Assembly (NCBI GenBank): GCA_021018815.1 | Contig: JAITYX010000003.1 | Coordinates: 7,376,501 to 7,440,500 of the forward strand | Direction of reading: 5' to 3' | DNA: 64,000 nt | DNA from: Talinum fruticosum | Taxonomy: Eukaryota; Streptophyta; Magnoliopsida; Caryophyllales; Talinaceae | Shown: in pieces, positions 22,844-34,294 of the stretch | Position numbering within the stretch: the first letter of the stretch is position 1 | How the letters are laid out: each line of letters opens with the position of its first letter | Notes under the pieces: generated by a model | What the model was told of the DNA's origin: nothing | Databases searched by the model: none | The model's input: the letters and a program-made list of their open reading frames with translations, nothing else | Translations under genes and position numbers: made by a program

Positions 22844-24301
22844 CATGCCTAAAATAGGATCAATCTTAAGGGACCACAAAGAAGGCTAGAACTTTGTCTA
22901 GAATCGTTACCTAAACTTCCAAGCCCGAGGACTCTTAGAAAGAGACCTCAAAAGGCAAAGTTGTTTCTTCCACAAATCCGGAGGATTCAAAACCTCCTAT
23001 TCTTACCCGCCACTACTTTCTAAATGACGAATTCTTTCTATCCACCAAACTCTCTTGGGTTGAAAAACTCAAGAAAACTGGTTTTGTTAATCTTCTCAAC
23101 TATTGTGACTACATCTACCCAAATCTAGTCCTAGAATTTTACCAAAACTTGTATGCCTCGGACAACGCTCTTCTCTCTTTTGTTTAAGGCAAGAAAATTT
23201 TTGTGAACCTTGCTCTTCTTCACAAACTTCTCAACAATGAAAGTCTATTTCTTGATACAAACGCTCAGTCTTTCAATGAAGTCATTGAGCACTTCTTTTC
23301 TAAGTATGCTCGAGTCAAGCCTAAGGTTCGAAAGAACTTTTCAGTAACTCACTGAAGTCCGAAGCCGGACTTCTTTGCTTTTTCTCATAAGAACCGTGTT
23401 CTCATTCTATACCTCCAAGGAAAACCAAAACAACAAGGTTATCAAAGTTCTCTATGATATTCTAGAACGGTACGAAGTTGACCTCTTACCTTACATCATT
23501 GAATAAATCTCTCTTCCGTCCAGTCAAGATCGGAAGACTCCACCTTTTCCCTTTGGTGCCATTCTCTCCGGGTCTTTTCTCACTTCAAGCTTGACCTCCC
23601 TAAAAATATAGATAAATTTCTTACTCTAGCCATTTCTATCGGCAAAGAGGAGCTTTTGAGTCTTGGATACTAGGAAATTGAGTGTGGAGTCCGGACTCAT
23701 AACTTTGATATTATTCAACCTCCTTCTCCTCCCAAAAAGAGTTCCCAAGAAACTATTCTTCTTTTCAACTGGTCCTTCTACTTCCAGCCAGCTCCTTCTA
23801 CTCATCACTTCGAGAAACCAGCTACTCGAATTTGTCGCTCTACTAAACGAGTTTCAATCAAATTTGATCGCCTTTCCAAACCTTCATCCCGCTTTGGACC
23901 TAGATGTAGTCAACGTCTTAGAGGAAATTGATCGGAGTAACACTCTAATTAATCACAATGCTATTAGAAGGAAAAAGGCTCAGATCGGGGAACTTCGTCG
24001 ACCTCCAACAGCCCGAAGAACCAGTCATTCAAGAAGAATTTAAGGAAGAGACATCCTCGAGTCCGAAAAGAGGAAGGAGAAGTCTGAAGCACAAGATGAC
24101 TTTTCATCTAAGGAGATAGAGTCGGCTTCTCAAGAGGTTGAGGAAATAGGAACTTTGATGGCACCTCTCTCCCCATAGATCATTCAGCCGGTTCGGGGAC
24201 AAGGGTCAAATATGGAAGAAGAACAACAACAACAACTACTACTCATTCGACATAAGCAAGCTCAGCCTACTTCATCGGTACCTTCTAACTCATCTCTCTA
24301 A
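22844..24301 (+). pseudogene. COP-C ORF3 (post-pol reading frame)
   Basis: Third reading frame of the element, about 486 codons if restored, starting MPKIGS and ending near 24301, 33 bp before the 3' LTR. The N-terminal half (22980-23350) contains TKLSWVEKLKKTGFVNLLNY, LVLEFYQNLYASDNALLSFV, GKKIFVNLALLHKLLNN and FFSKYARVKPKVRKNFSVTH, resembling the putative plant transposon protein domain of plant LTR elements. The middle is Pro/Ser-rich (PPSPPKKSSQET at about 23715), then KPATRICRSTKRVSIKFDRLSKP, and the end is Glu/Gln-rich (EEEQQQQLL, about 24210). Broken by several stops and shifts. No signal peptide, membrane helix or enzyme motif seen. Function unknown. Confidence 0.75.
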
Positions 24302-24333
24302 GTTTTGAATGCCTTTTCATAAAAAAAAAGATA

Positions 24334-25508
24334 TTAAAGACTTAGGTATGAACTTACCTCTCTATAATTTTGAATTCAAGTCATTCCTCCAAAACTTATA
24401 TATTCATAGCTTAACTCGTAATTATTCTTTATGAGTTTTAATGAATATAATCTTGAAAGAATCCAAAGAATGAATAGATTCTTGATGAGCTTTAAAATCA
24501 CATAAGACTAAGTTTCTAATTGAACATCTTTTCTTAGTCTTAGAACTTAGTTACCGCTTCGTCCGACCAACTCGAAGCATTTATGAGAATTGAATGATTA
24601 CTCGGAATCGGGTGTCCGACCCTCTAAAATAGACTCACACGTAAAGTTTGCCTAAATAATTTCACACACTTAAGTTATCTTTTTCAATTGGCTTGTTTCA
24701 TATTTCAAAACAGAATTACTTGTGTTAATTCTAAAATAGCTAGAATCATTTAGCTTAAATTAATTCAAATTTGCAAACACTAATATATGTCTACATAATT
24801 CTTTAACCCTTTTTTATAGAAATAAATGGAATTCGAATATATTGAATATTGAACTTCAAAAATTCCAAATTATTAGATTAAGGATTTTAAGTCGTTAATT
24901 AATTTATTTAATTATAATAAGTATTTAATCTTTGACCAAAGTATTTTTATACTTTGAGTACCATTTGAATTTTGTTTTTACAAGTTAATTAACGCTAATT
25001 AATCTATGTTTAAACGTGAAAACAACCAGACTTTCCCACACAGTAGACGAGAAAATCACTATTTCCGTGCTAACTCAAACACTATGTTAGGGTTGTTTGT
25101 TTCCATTTCCGATAAACTTCATTCTTTGAGTTTAACGACTATTTCTACCCTAGTTTTCAGATACAAAAAGTTGGTAGGAGTGCTTTTTAGCCTAGAATCG
25201 ATGCTTAATGGATACAACTACAGCAGTTCACTTTTTGAGGACTCGGACTATTCGTTGTAACAGCTTAGCTAATCCTGAAGCTTAAAGCCAAGGAACAACG
25301 ACTCTCTACTCGCTACTTATAAATATAAGCGTCTCTACAAGACTTAAAAGCTTGTTGGAACTACATTCTTAACTTTTATACTTATACTTATAGCATTCAA
25401 CTCTTGTACTCAATACTTTAACTTTTTGAGTTGTACAAAAAGTCTTGTAATCACTTTTACTTACTCTCAAACATTTTTCTTATGTTTTCCCTAACCGAGT
25501 TGTAAGCG
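24334..25508 (+). repeat. COP-C 3' LTR, left part
   Basis: Starts TTAAAGACT after an A-rich polypurine tract (24320-24331) and is collinear with 16149 onward. It stops at 25508 where TAT-D is inserted; the last five bases AAGCG (25504-25508) correspond to AAGGG (48440-48444) beyond TAT-D. The remainder is at 48440-48823. Confidence 0.85.
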
Positions 25509-26203
25509 TCTAGGAACCACGGCCAGTCCCCCTAACGAAAACAGATTGGGATCGTGTTTCCCCACGAATGTTGGCTCTCTTTGGTTTTGAAGATTCTTTT
25601 TGAAAGTTATTTTTTGAAAATGGATTTAGAAAGTGGAGGTGTGTCTCTTATTGAGATTGTATATTTTTAAAAACTGATTTTAAAAGGGAAATTGGCGACT
25701 TTTATTAATCATTTTATTTTAAAAATACTAATTTTAGAAGTCTCGGGATATTATTTTATATTTTAGGAAAGTAAAAAATATACCAATTGTATTCTGTCGC
25801 AAGGTCTGTTGGGTGAAAATAGTGGATAACATTGGCTTGGACCAAAGCCAAGACCGACCATCGGCCAGCGCGACCATAAGCCGAGACTAAAAAAATTAGT
25901 CTCGGTCCATGGCTTTGGCTGTCATCAAATAAACCAATTGTCCACTTTAACTTAGAAATGTCGAGATGCAATTAGAGAGAAATAAAATAGGTAAAGAGGA
26001 GTCGTTAGTAAGATTTAGGAATAAAAACTAAAAAAATAAAAGATGACTCTTGCAATCTTAGTATGGAAAGACTAAGCTTGAAAGAAGTTTAGAAAATGAC
26101 TCCATCGGTGTAGAACCGAGAATCCAGATTCGGGGCGAAAGTACAAAATGTACGGATAAGCCCTTCCATTTTGCCCGTCAACGGACGACCTTTGGTGTCT
26201 ACA
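25509..26203 (-). repeat. TAT-D 3' LTR (short copy)
   Basis: 695 bp, starting TCTAGGAACCAC and ending TGTCTACA. It matches the right LTR from 29540, and then the piece just beyond COP-E (47115-47160, CCCATCAACAGACGACCT), but lacks the following roughly 1.27 kb found in the right LTR. Confidence 0.75.
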
Positions 26204-27290
26204 ACCCTAAAGCTCGAGATAGTTGTCTAAACCTTGACCACTGTTGGGCGTGAAACTCGACGAGGGTGCCCGAACCTTGACCACTCCTAGGTCTAAGATT
26301 CGAGTGGGGTGTCCGAACTCGACCACCTGTTGGGTCCGAAGCTTGACTTCTATCCACTTTCATCGAAATAAGGACGGATGAACTAGACTTGTTTGATGAA
26401 ATTCTAAAGTTCCATGAGGGTATATGCCTCATTCTAATTTTGAGCTTTTTAGTCCGTGTGCTAATAGCTCCTTTGGTTGTATGGTAGAAGATTTGTGCCT
26501 CTTCGTGAGTATTCTAGGAGTTGTTGTTTGACCTTTTTGATCGTGAGCCTCCTCGTTCTTCTTGAGTGCTTGTGTCTAACTCTTCTCGAATGTTGGAGAG
26601 TTGGTGAGCTTCGATATTCTTGGCTGAATTTCTTTGAAGGTGGCAAAGTTGGTGACCTTCTTGATGCTTACTTGACGAATGCTACTTGATTGAACATTCC
26701 TTGTAGGGTGCTTTGTTATTAATTTTTGTGTTTTTGGAGTTTGACTCATGTAGAGGAGATGACTGCAAGACTCCATTCAAAAAACAAAAGCAATCTTTTA
26801 TTAAGATGATGCAAAAAGTTTCAAAAAGACAAAAACAAAATCGCACTTTAGCCCACACTCCCCAAAGTTGAGCCTAAAGAAAAGCGAGTCGCTTGTAATA
26901 CAATGTACGGCTACTAGCGATGAAACCATGAACTTGACAGTTTGGTGTTGAATCAGAATGGCATGCTTCTTGATTGATTTTTGCTCCTCTTGAGTAAGGA
27001 AAATTGGCTTTGAATTTGGAAATAGGCATAGGAGCAAGATTAGGTTTGGAGTCGGACCTCATGTGCTTCCTACGTATCCGCTATAGCAGAAATCGAGCCT
27101 TCGTAATTCAAAAAGGAATAATGGTTTGGGTTTTTTTTTGGAAGATAGGAAAAGGAAATAGACATAGAATGGATATAAAAAGGGAAATGTACGCTTTATT
27201 GGCATCCTTGATGAGTGACGAACTCATTGGATGATCATCTAGCTGGTTGAAGCTTTTTATAGATGTCTCGCTCCTCTTCTATAAGCATGC
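26204..27290 (-). other. TAT-D interior, unassigned
   Basis: About 1.1 kb between the 3' LTR and gag where pol would be expected. Short open frames occur on both strands (for example + 26477-26689, - 26801-27037), but none shows protease, RT, RNase H or integrase motifs. At 26220-26340 the text CTTGACCACT and GTCCGAA recurs in loose repeats. Confidence 0.5.
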
Positions 27291-28080
27291 CGACATCTCA
27301 AAATTTTTGAAGTCCATGAAAGGCAAGAACTTCAAGTGCTCGATAGGCAAGTTTCGGGTTTTTGATGATTAATCTAACCCGATCCTTTTTGAAAAGGTTG
27401 ATCTCCCATGTGGACGGCTTTTGCCCTCCAACGAGTGAGGAAGTTAGTGAAGCTTTCCTTTTCTCCTTTCTTGATCAACTCTAGGTCCTGAAGAGTGATT
27501 GGAAAATTAGTATTGTAGGACTATTGATATAAGAACTCACGGCAAAGATCCTGTCAATTTGTAACTTTATGTGGGTCAAATAACATTGTACCACTTCATG
27601 GAAACATCCATGGGAAGATGACATGGTATGTGTCCTCCGGTACATTCTTTAGAGTCAATAACCTTACAAAGTTTCTCATATGGTGGTGAGGGTTTTCAGC
27701 CCCATAAAACTTGATGTTAAGCGTAGTGAATTTTGGAGGTAACTTGCCTTTAGGGATTGAAGTCAATCGTGGTCCAAATATTAGTTAGTGAACATTGATG
27801 ATTCACGTAACAGCTTTTCTATTTGATCTACTCTTTTATCAAATTAAGGCTTGGGCTGGGGCTAAGGTTTAGGTTGAGGGTTTTCTTCCTCTCCGTCTTT
27901 TCTTACTTCATTAGCATTTTTGTTGAGGGTTTTGAGTATAAGATCAAGGGTTTCAAATATTGACTCGATCTTTTTATCCTAGGCTTCAATCTTAGCATGT
28001 ATTTTGGTAGTAGACTATTTGGACAAGGTGATGGTGGGGGTTTCCTCCGACTTGTTGGCCATTTTTGGAGGAGGGTTGTG
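27291..28080 (-). pseudogene. TAT-D gag, degraded
   Basis: Minus-strand reading beginning near 28060 and followed across frameshifts gives an Asn/Pro/Lys-rich N-terminus, then LPPKFTTLNIKFYGAENPHHHMRNF (about 27760-27680), a damaged amphipathic region and a block with KGEKESFTNFLTRWRAKA (about 27470-27410). This is the Retrotrans_gag pattern of plant Ty3-gypsy elements (FxGxxNPxxHLxxF ... ESFxxFxxRWR). At least four stops are present. It supports gypsy rather than copia ancestry. Confidence 0.75.
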
Positions 28081-28404
28081 TTTTGTCCACGGGAGACGTA
28101 TCGATGTTACTAGTAAAGATGCGAACGTATTGGTGTGGCACGTACTAATGTGGGATGTATCGGTGTTGAAGTAGATTTCTTATTTCCTAGTTGTTTCGTG
28201 CTAGGATTCCTAATTTGAGTTGGAGTACCTATCCTGTGTCCTAAAAGTGTAAGTGCTCAAGATAGGATGGTGGAAAAATTTAGAGGAAATGGGGCTTAAG
28301 TGCTTGACCCGAGAAAGACTAATCCTAAGAGAAAAGAAAATGATATGCTCTTTTATTTGAATGCACATAAGGAATGCAAATTTGACCAAAATGAAATGCA
28401 ACGA

Positions 28405-28995
28405 TGCAAATGGAATCTCTTAGATTGGGATGAATTTTATTTGGCTAAGTTTCTCCTAATTTGAGATGAATTTAATTTGTGCATTGCAAACAAAGACTCA
28501 CCTAATTTAAGATGAACTTTAATTTGGCTAAATGCAAAAATTGGGCTGACCTATTTAAGATGAATTTTAATTTGGCTAAATGCAAATAGAAGACTCTCCT
28601 AATTAAAGATGAATTTTAATTTGGCTAAATGCAAATAGAAGACTCTCCTAATTAAAGATGAATTTTAATTTGGTTAAATGCAAATAAAAGATTCACCTAT
28701 TTGAGATAAATTTTAAATTGGGCTAATACAAACAAAAGACTCACCTATCTTGAGATGAATTTAAAATTTGACTAATGTAAAAATGGACTCACCTATTTGA
28801 GATGAATTTAAATATTGGCTAATATAAAATGAACTCACCTATTTAAGATGAATGTAAAATTTGGCTAATACAAAAATGAAATGAATGGACTCATCTTAAT
28901 TTGAGATGAATTTTCATTTGCATAATACAAAAAAAAAAAAAGACTCTCCTAAGTAGAGATGAATATGAATTTGGCTAAATGCAAATATTGGACCG
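28405..28995. repeat. 49-bp tandem array in TAT-D leader
   Basis: About twelve diverged copies of a unit of roughly 49 bp. Two neighbours are identical with exactly 49-bp spacing (GACTCTCCTAATTAAAGATG at 28592 and 28641). The consensus combines GACTCACCTATTTGAGATG, AATTTTAATTTGGCTAA and TGCAAATA. The array lies between the primer site and gag on the minus strand, where Tat/Ogre elements are known to carry tandem repeats. Confidence 0.9.
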
Positions 28996-29539
28996 ACTTA
29001 AGAAGGTTCATTATTTTTTTTATTTTTGCACCCATGCAAGGATTATTTAGCAAACATAACCTAAAATACTAGGCTCACAAGAAAAAGGTTAAATAATAAA
29101 AACAACCACACTCATGTGAAGCATTCAAATGAAGAAGGGGTACAACCTCGACTGCCGGAGTTCTATGGTCAAAAGAGGGATAATTCTAGGTTGGATACAT
29201 GGTGTCCGATAGTCCGAGAATTTAGTCCTTTGTGGGTTGCACTATAGGAAAAAACATGAATTCTCGGTGCCTCTTGGTAAACCAAAAGAGTTTGCTATGA
29301 GGGAAGAGTAACCACCTGCCCAACAATCAAGCCTAGTTGGGCCCGTCGAGTTTAGTAGCTCGAATTTGTTCAAAAGGATGTTCTTAAGGCTAAATCCTAA
29401 TAGTCAAAATTAAAAGCAACTATGTCCAAGGCTACCTAAATGCAATATGCATAATGCAAAACACATTAAGAAAACTCACAACTCAAATTTTCAAGTCTCA
29501 CCCTCTTAATAAGTGACATTTCCTAGTGGAGTCGCTATC
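28996..29539 (-). other. TAT-D leader and primer-binding site
   Basis: Non-coding leader. Immediately inside the right LTR the minus strand reads GATAGCGACTCCACTAGG (29539-29522), the presumed primer site. Confidence 0.6.
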
Positions 29540-30234
29540 TGTAGAAACCACAACCCGTCCACCCGTGAGGGAATAGATTGGGACCATGTTTCCCCATGAA
29601 CGTCGATTGTCTTTGGTTTTAAAGATTATTTTTAGAAGTTGATTTTTGAAAATGGATTTAAAAAGTGGGAGTGTGTCTCTTATTGAGATTGTTTATTTTT
29701 AGAATCTTATTTTCAAAGGGCAATTGGCGATTTTTATTAATCATTTTACTTTAGAAATTAATTTTAGAAGTCTTTGAACATTATTTCATAATTTAGGAAA
29801 ATAGAAAATATACAATCTATACTCTATCGCAAGGCTTTTAGGCCAAAACAGTGGATAACAGTGGCTTAGACCAAAGCCAAGTCCGGCCACTAGCCAGCAC
29901 CGACGAGAGTTAGCAGCGACCGATGTCCGGTGCTGGCCATAGTCCTAGACCGAAAAAATCGAGTCTTCGTCCGTGGCCTTGACTATCGGAAAATAAACCA
30001 ATTTTGTCCATTTTAAATTAGAAATGTCAAGGTGCAATTAAAGAGAAATAAAATAGAGAAAAGGGGAGTCATCGAGTTAGTTTTAGGAATAAAAACTAAC
30101 AAAAATAAAGAATACTCTTCCAATCTTACTATGGGAAGACTAAGCTTGAAAGAGGTTTACAAAATGACTCCATTAGCCTAGAACTGCGAATCCGGAGTTC
30201 GAAGGAGTTCGGGGGTTAAGGTACGAAATTTAGG
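29540..30234 (-). repeat. TAT-D 5' LTR, part 1
   Basis: Starts TGTAGAAACCACAACCCG and is collinear with 25509-26160. It is interrupted at 30234 by COP-E; TTAGG (30230-30234) pairs with ATAGG (47105-47109) as the COP-E target duplication. It continues at 47110-48439. Confidence 0.85.
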
Positions 30235-31697
30235 TGAAGGTTTGCTCGTGGAGAGTCTAAGTCACCCTAGGGTGACTAAGAAATATAAACAATTTTTACA
30301 ATAAATCAGCTAAACAAGCATATTCTAAGTCTAGATTGGACATAGAAAAGTGATAACACAAATTTACGTGGAAACCCTTCCAGGGCGGAAAACCACGAGA
30401 CAGTGCTAATCCAAGCACCAAGTCAAATCCACTATTTTGAATCCACAAAATACAAGGACTCGACTCTACCAGAATTGCTCCCTTAAATAATTCCTTACAA
30501 TGTTTTCCTAAACTCGAAGTTCCCTTATCCGATCTAGTACTTCCTGACCGAGGTAGCCTTTGCAATCATGGACAATTGAGCTGAGTTAACCCTTATAACT
30601 CAGTCAAAGGACCTTACTTAGAAAGTAAGAAAAGAGTCTGACTGATTACAAGACTTTCTTTACAACTCGGAAAATATTAACGAGACTTGGAGTTGTAAAT
30701 AGAAGATTAAATAAGAATGAGAAAATCAGCTCAACCAATGTGTTCGAGCAATATGTTCAGTAATCTTCTAGTCTTGTGAGGTGGCTTCTATTTATATCTA
30801 ACCAAGAAGAGTGACTGTTGAGTCTTGGCTCGGACAGAAGTCTTCACTAGGCGTTGTAATGGCTCTTCCGAGTCACTCGAAAAGATTCGTTGGGATGTGA
30901 ACGTTGTGTAACGGCTCTTGGCTCCAAAAGATGGTACAATCACTTGGTGGTGACTCAAAGTTGTGGTGGAAACAACCGTTAAGCCTAGAGTTAGAGTTTT
31001 CCAGTTTTGGAAACAGACAACTCGACACGGTGTCCGAGCCATGTCCGAAGTAGATAAACCTTGTCTCGCTGGTGGTTAACGGTAGAAGCCGGTTGCTTTT
31101 GTATTTCGGAAATAAGTTCGCCTTGTTTTAATAACCTATAAAATCAAATCAATTTGGTTCTTAAAGTATAAAATACTTTAGTCCAAGATTAGGCACAGAT
31201 AATAATTAAATTAGGATAATTAAAAACTTAATTATGTTTGGCCTAAAAGAATGGATTTGTCCGAGTCTAATATTCAATATACTTAAATTCTATCCGAGTT
31301 AATCCTAAGGATGATCAAGTTAAAAGAATACAATATTAGGGTATAACAACTTAATCCGATCAAATAATTCTCAAGGAAAGAAACTAACTTAGAATAACGA
31401 ATTAACGTTGTAATTCTCTTTGCGTTGAAATACACAGTCGAGTGCTCGAATAAGAATGTTAAAGAAATTATTTGAGCATGTGATAGTTCTAAATGATGTA
31501 TGAGTGAGTCACAAACATCGAGTGTAGGAGATATGCAATAAGGTACTTTCCGAGTTAGTCAAAATAGAATGAAAACTCACACAAGAGTTCCTATAGTACT
31601 TAGAATGACTTGAAATCAAAACTTAAGAGAGATAGAATTTATACCGAGTTTTCATGTAATACTCATAATGACTTAGAGTTAGAAACCGAGTCTTTAA
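30235..31697 (-). repeat. COP-E 3' LTR
   Basis: 1463 bp, minus strand starting TTAAAGACTCGG after a purine tract and ending ACCTTCA. A minus-strand TATATAAATAG lies near 30796-30786. Collinear with 42870-47104 minus its insert. Confidence 0.9.
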
Positions 31698-31709
31698 TCT
31701 CCCCTTTTT
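31698..31709 (-). promoter_or_regulatory. COP-E polypurine tract
   Basis: Minus strand AAAAAGGGGAGA directly upstream of the 3' LTR, the site that primes plus-strand synthesis in LTR elements. Confidence 0.8.
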
Positions 31710-32060
31710 GATAAAAGGTATTCAATACTTAAAGATAGAAACTTATTAGTATGAAACAAGAGTTTTCACTTTCAATGATCGGAACGTATCAAGGGGAACA
31801 GTGACGGATGAGAGGCATTTCATATCATCACTCATAATAGTTATGCAAAAAATAAATCGGAGCAAAGAAATAAACATATTATATCAAAGCGAGAAAAGTA
31901 AGACGAAATAGCAGAGTTACATATTTGAGCATCGGATCAAAAGTATAACTCGAAACATATAACTTAGAAACAAGTGTGTTCAGAAAAAAAAATTCATTCA
32001 TTGCTCAAAAGCGGGTGAGCTCCCCTAAACACAACATCAAGTTTTCTATATTTTTCTCCC
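31710..32060 (-). other. COP-E spacer between ORF3 and 3' LTR
   Basis: About 350 bp of non-coding AT-rich sequence; nothing recognised. Confidence 0.6.
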
Positions 32061-33748
32061 CTAGCATTTCATTAAAAATGAGGGAAGAAAAAATGGCAAA
32101 TGAGTACAAGTGATGTTGGACAAAAACAAATAAAGAAAAGGAAAAAATAAACTAAGAGGAGGGGTCTTGTTGTCGAGAGGAGGAGGGACGGGCGGTTCGC
32201 GGCAGCGATATGCTTGGGAGGAGGTGGATGATCGCGGCGGCAGCAGCATGGGGATGTCCGAAAGGGGCTTCGTCCTGGTTACTTGAGCCAGGGGCATGTC
32301 TTCCTTAGGCTCATCTCCTAAAAGACGACAGAGGGTGGTGCTTCTGTCTTAGCAATCGTAGACCGACCAATGTCCCCAACTTCTTCGACCCACTCGGATC
32401 GTGATCCGAGGAGATCGGTCCAGTTCGAGAGCTGCTCCACCTTGGCCCTCGGGTTGAGCGATCTCTTCTTTTTCTTTCTCCTCTTCGTCTTTCTCCTCTT
32501 CCTTCTCCTCTTCAAGCTATGCTCGCTCAGCTTCTTCTTCTAGCTCGGCTAAAGTAGACTTGGTCGGGCTACGGGACTCCTCGAAGTATCTAAAGCTTTT
32601 AGGTCCTAGGCAGCCTTGGATCTGCGTTCTTGAAGAAGTTGGAGCCGCTTGCGGTGCTCATTGATGATACCCTTGAGCTCGATCGGCAGATCCTGGTTCT
32701 CCCGAATCCGAGACTGGCGAGTCTTTTGGTTAATAACTAGGACTTGAATGACATTTTTGAGAGAACGGAGGGTGTCTCGAAGTTCTTTGGACACAAAAGT
32801 AATTTTGCCTACCAAAATGGTAAACAAGGCAACGAGAGGCTAAAGGAGGTGGTTGAGAAGTAGAGGGACCAGTAGAGGGAGGTGGAAATGATAGAAGAGT
32901 CCGAGTCTAAGTGCGAGGGGGTGAAGGAGGTTTCAACTCGGGCACATGTACCTAGACACCATGCTTGGAATTCCCGGTACCCGTACCCCGAAGCTCTTTT
33001 CGCTAACCACAATGGCGGCCTCGTAAATAGCATTTGGATCTAAGGGGAGGGGTACTTTTAACTATTTGAAAATAACAGTCAAAAGGGCTCCAAAAGGGAA
33101 TAGAGCAGATTTCTTGGATTGAGGTGGCATAGAAGCCATCCGCTTAATGATAAAGGGGAAGAGGTCTACATCGTAGCACTCTAAGATGTCGAACAAAGCT
33201 TTGAGAATCTTTAGGATTCTCTTTACTCGGAATGATGGGAGAAGAAGGTTCTCATCAATATGAAACAGAGTAGTCTTGCTCGAGTCTTCATCCGAGTCAC
33301 CGAGAAATTCTTGTGTGACTCAGGAACTTCCTTGGCATACTTCTCAAAGAATTCATCAGCAATCTCCATAAATGGTATGGGATTGCGAGTTTAGAAAGAG
33401 AGAAGAGCGTTTGAAGAGTCTCGTGAAGAAGAAAGAGGCTAACACGAACAACCTTCTCTTAAACTCATGAGGTAATGATTCCCTCATAGTACAACATGTT
33501 AGAATAGAACTCGTGCAATGAGTTTAGGGTAAATGAATTCATCGAAGCACAAATAATTGTACACTCCAGTGCTTTTGATGTGCTTGTAACCACGAAAAGG
33601 AAGTGGTTGGGAAGAATTTATCATCCAACGTGAGATGTTGGGTGACAAAGATTTTAAAGGGGTTTGAAGTACCCTCTTGAGGAGTTTTGGTGTGGGGCTT
33701 TTGGTAGCGGACCCCAACAAATCAGGTGTTGAACCTCCCTTAGGCATG
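32061..33748 (-). pseudogene. COP-E ORF3 (post-pol reading frame)
   Basis: Counterpart of COP-C ORF3, up to about 560 codons if restored. It starts MPKGGSTPDLLGSATKSPT at 33748 and reads open to about 33499, including YKHIKSTGVYNYLCFDEF and YPKLI. Further on, ADEFFEKYAKEVPESHKNFSVT (about 33375-33310) matches COP-C FFSKYARVKPKVRKNFSVT. Then come a Pro/Ser-rich middle, a Glu/Lys-rich acidic run (about 32515-32440) and a Pro-rich tail with PPVPPPLDNKTPPLS. Several stops are present. Upstream lies a TATA box at 33896-33888. No known enzyme motif; role unknown. Confidence 0.7.
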
Positions 33749-33887
33749 GTGATTTGAGAAACAAAGAGGACACGAGAAAGCAAAGAGAGAACACTTAGAA
33801 TTCGGAGAGAGAGAATACAAGTGAGCAAGAATGCTTAGAGAGTAAGAACGCAGCGAGTAAAGTAAAGAAATGAAGGTAAAGGGATGC

Positions 33888-33896
33888 TATTTATAG
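33888..33896 (-). promoter_or_regulatory. TATA box upstream of COP-E ORF3
   Basis: Minus-strand TATAAATAG, 140 bp upstream of the ORF3 ATG. Third independent copy of the post-pol TATA box. Confidence 0.5.
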
Positions 33897-34294
33897 CGAA
33901 AAGAAATAACCTTCAGCCTTCATTCCGACTAGAATACCAAACAAGTACTCTCAAACCGGTGTGAGGTTATGCTCTCCAACGGCTAGAATTCCAGCAGACT
34001 TTCTTCCAACGGCTAGTTTTCTCTAATAAAAATGTGCGGTAGAGAGAGAGAGAAAGAGAGAAAAGCAAGAAAAAAATATTTCTGAAATTCTCTATTTATT
34101 TAGAGATAATCCCAAAAGTTTGATGTCCATTTTGCTCAAAACCGAGTCCGACTCAATATGTTTTACGAGTGACTTAGAACATTAAAAGAACTAATAACTC
34201 ATAGCTCAATTTCACTTAGTCAACTGATTCATTTGTTATTAAAAGTACATAACACATACTTATGCAAGGATAAATCCCTTAATAAATCACATAA

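Noticed and set aside
28405..28995. Possible CRISPR-like regular repeats
   Set aside because: Units are contiguous and diverged, with no unique spacers; a retrotransposon minisatellite in a plant genome.
32318..32515. Lys/Arg-rich minus-strand frame
   Set aside because: Shadow of the Glu-rich acidic tail of COP-E ORF3 in another frame.
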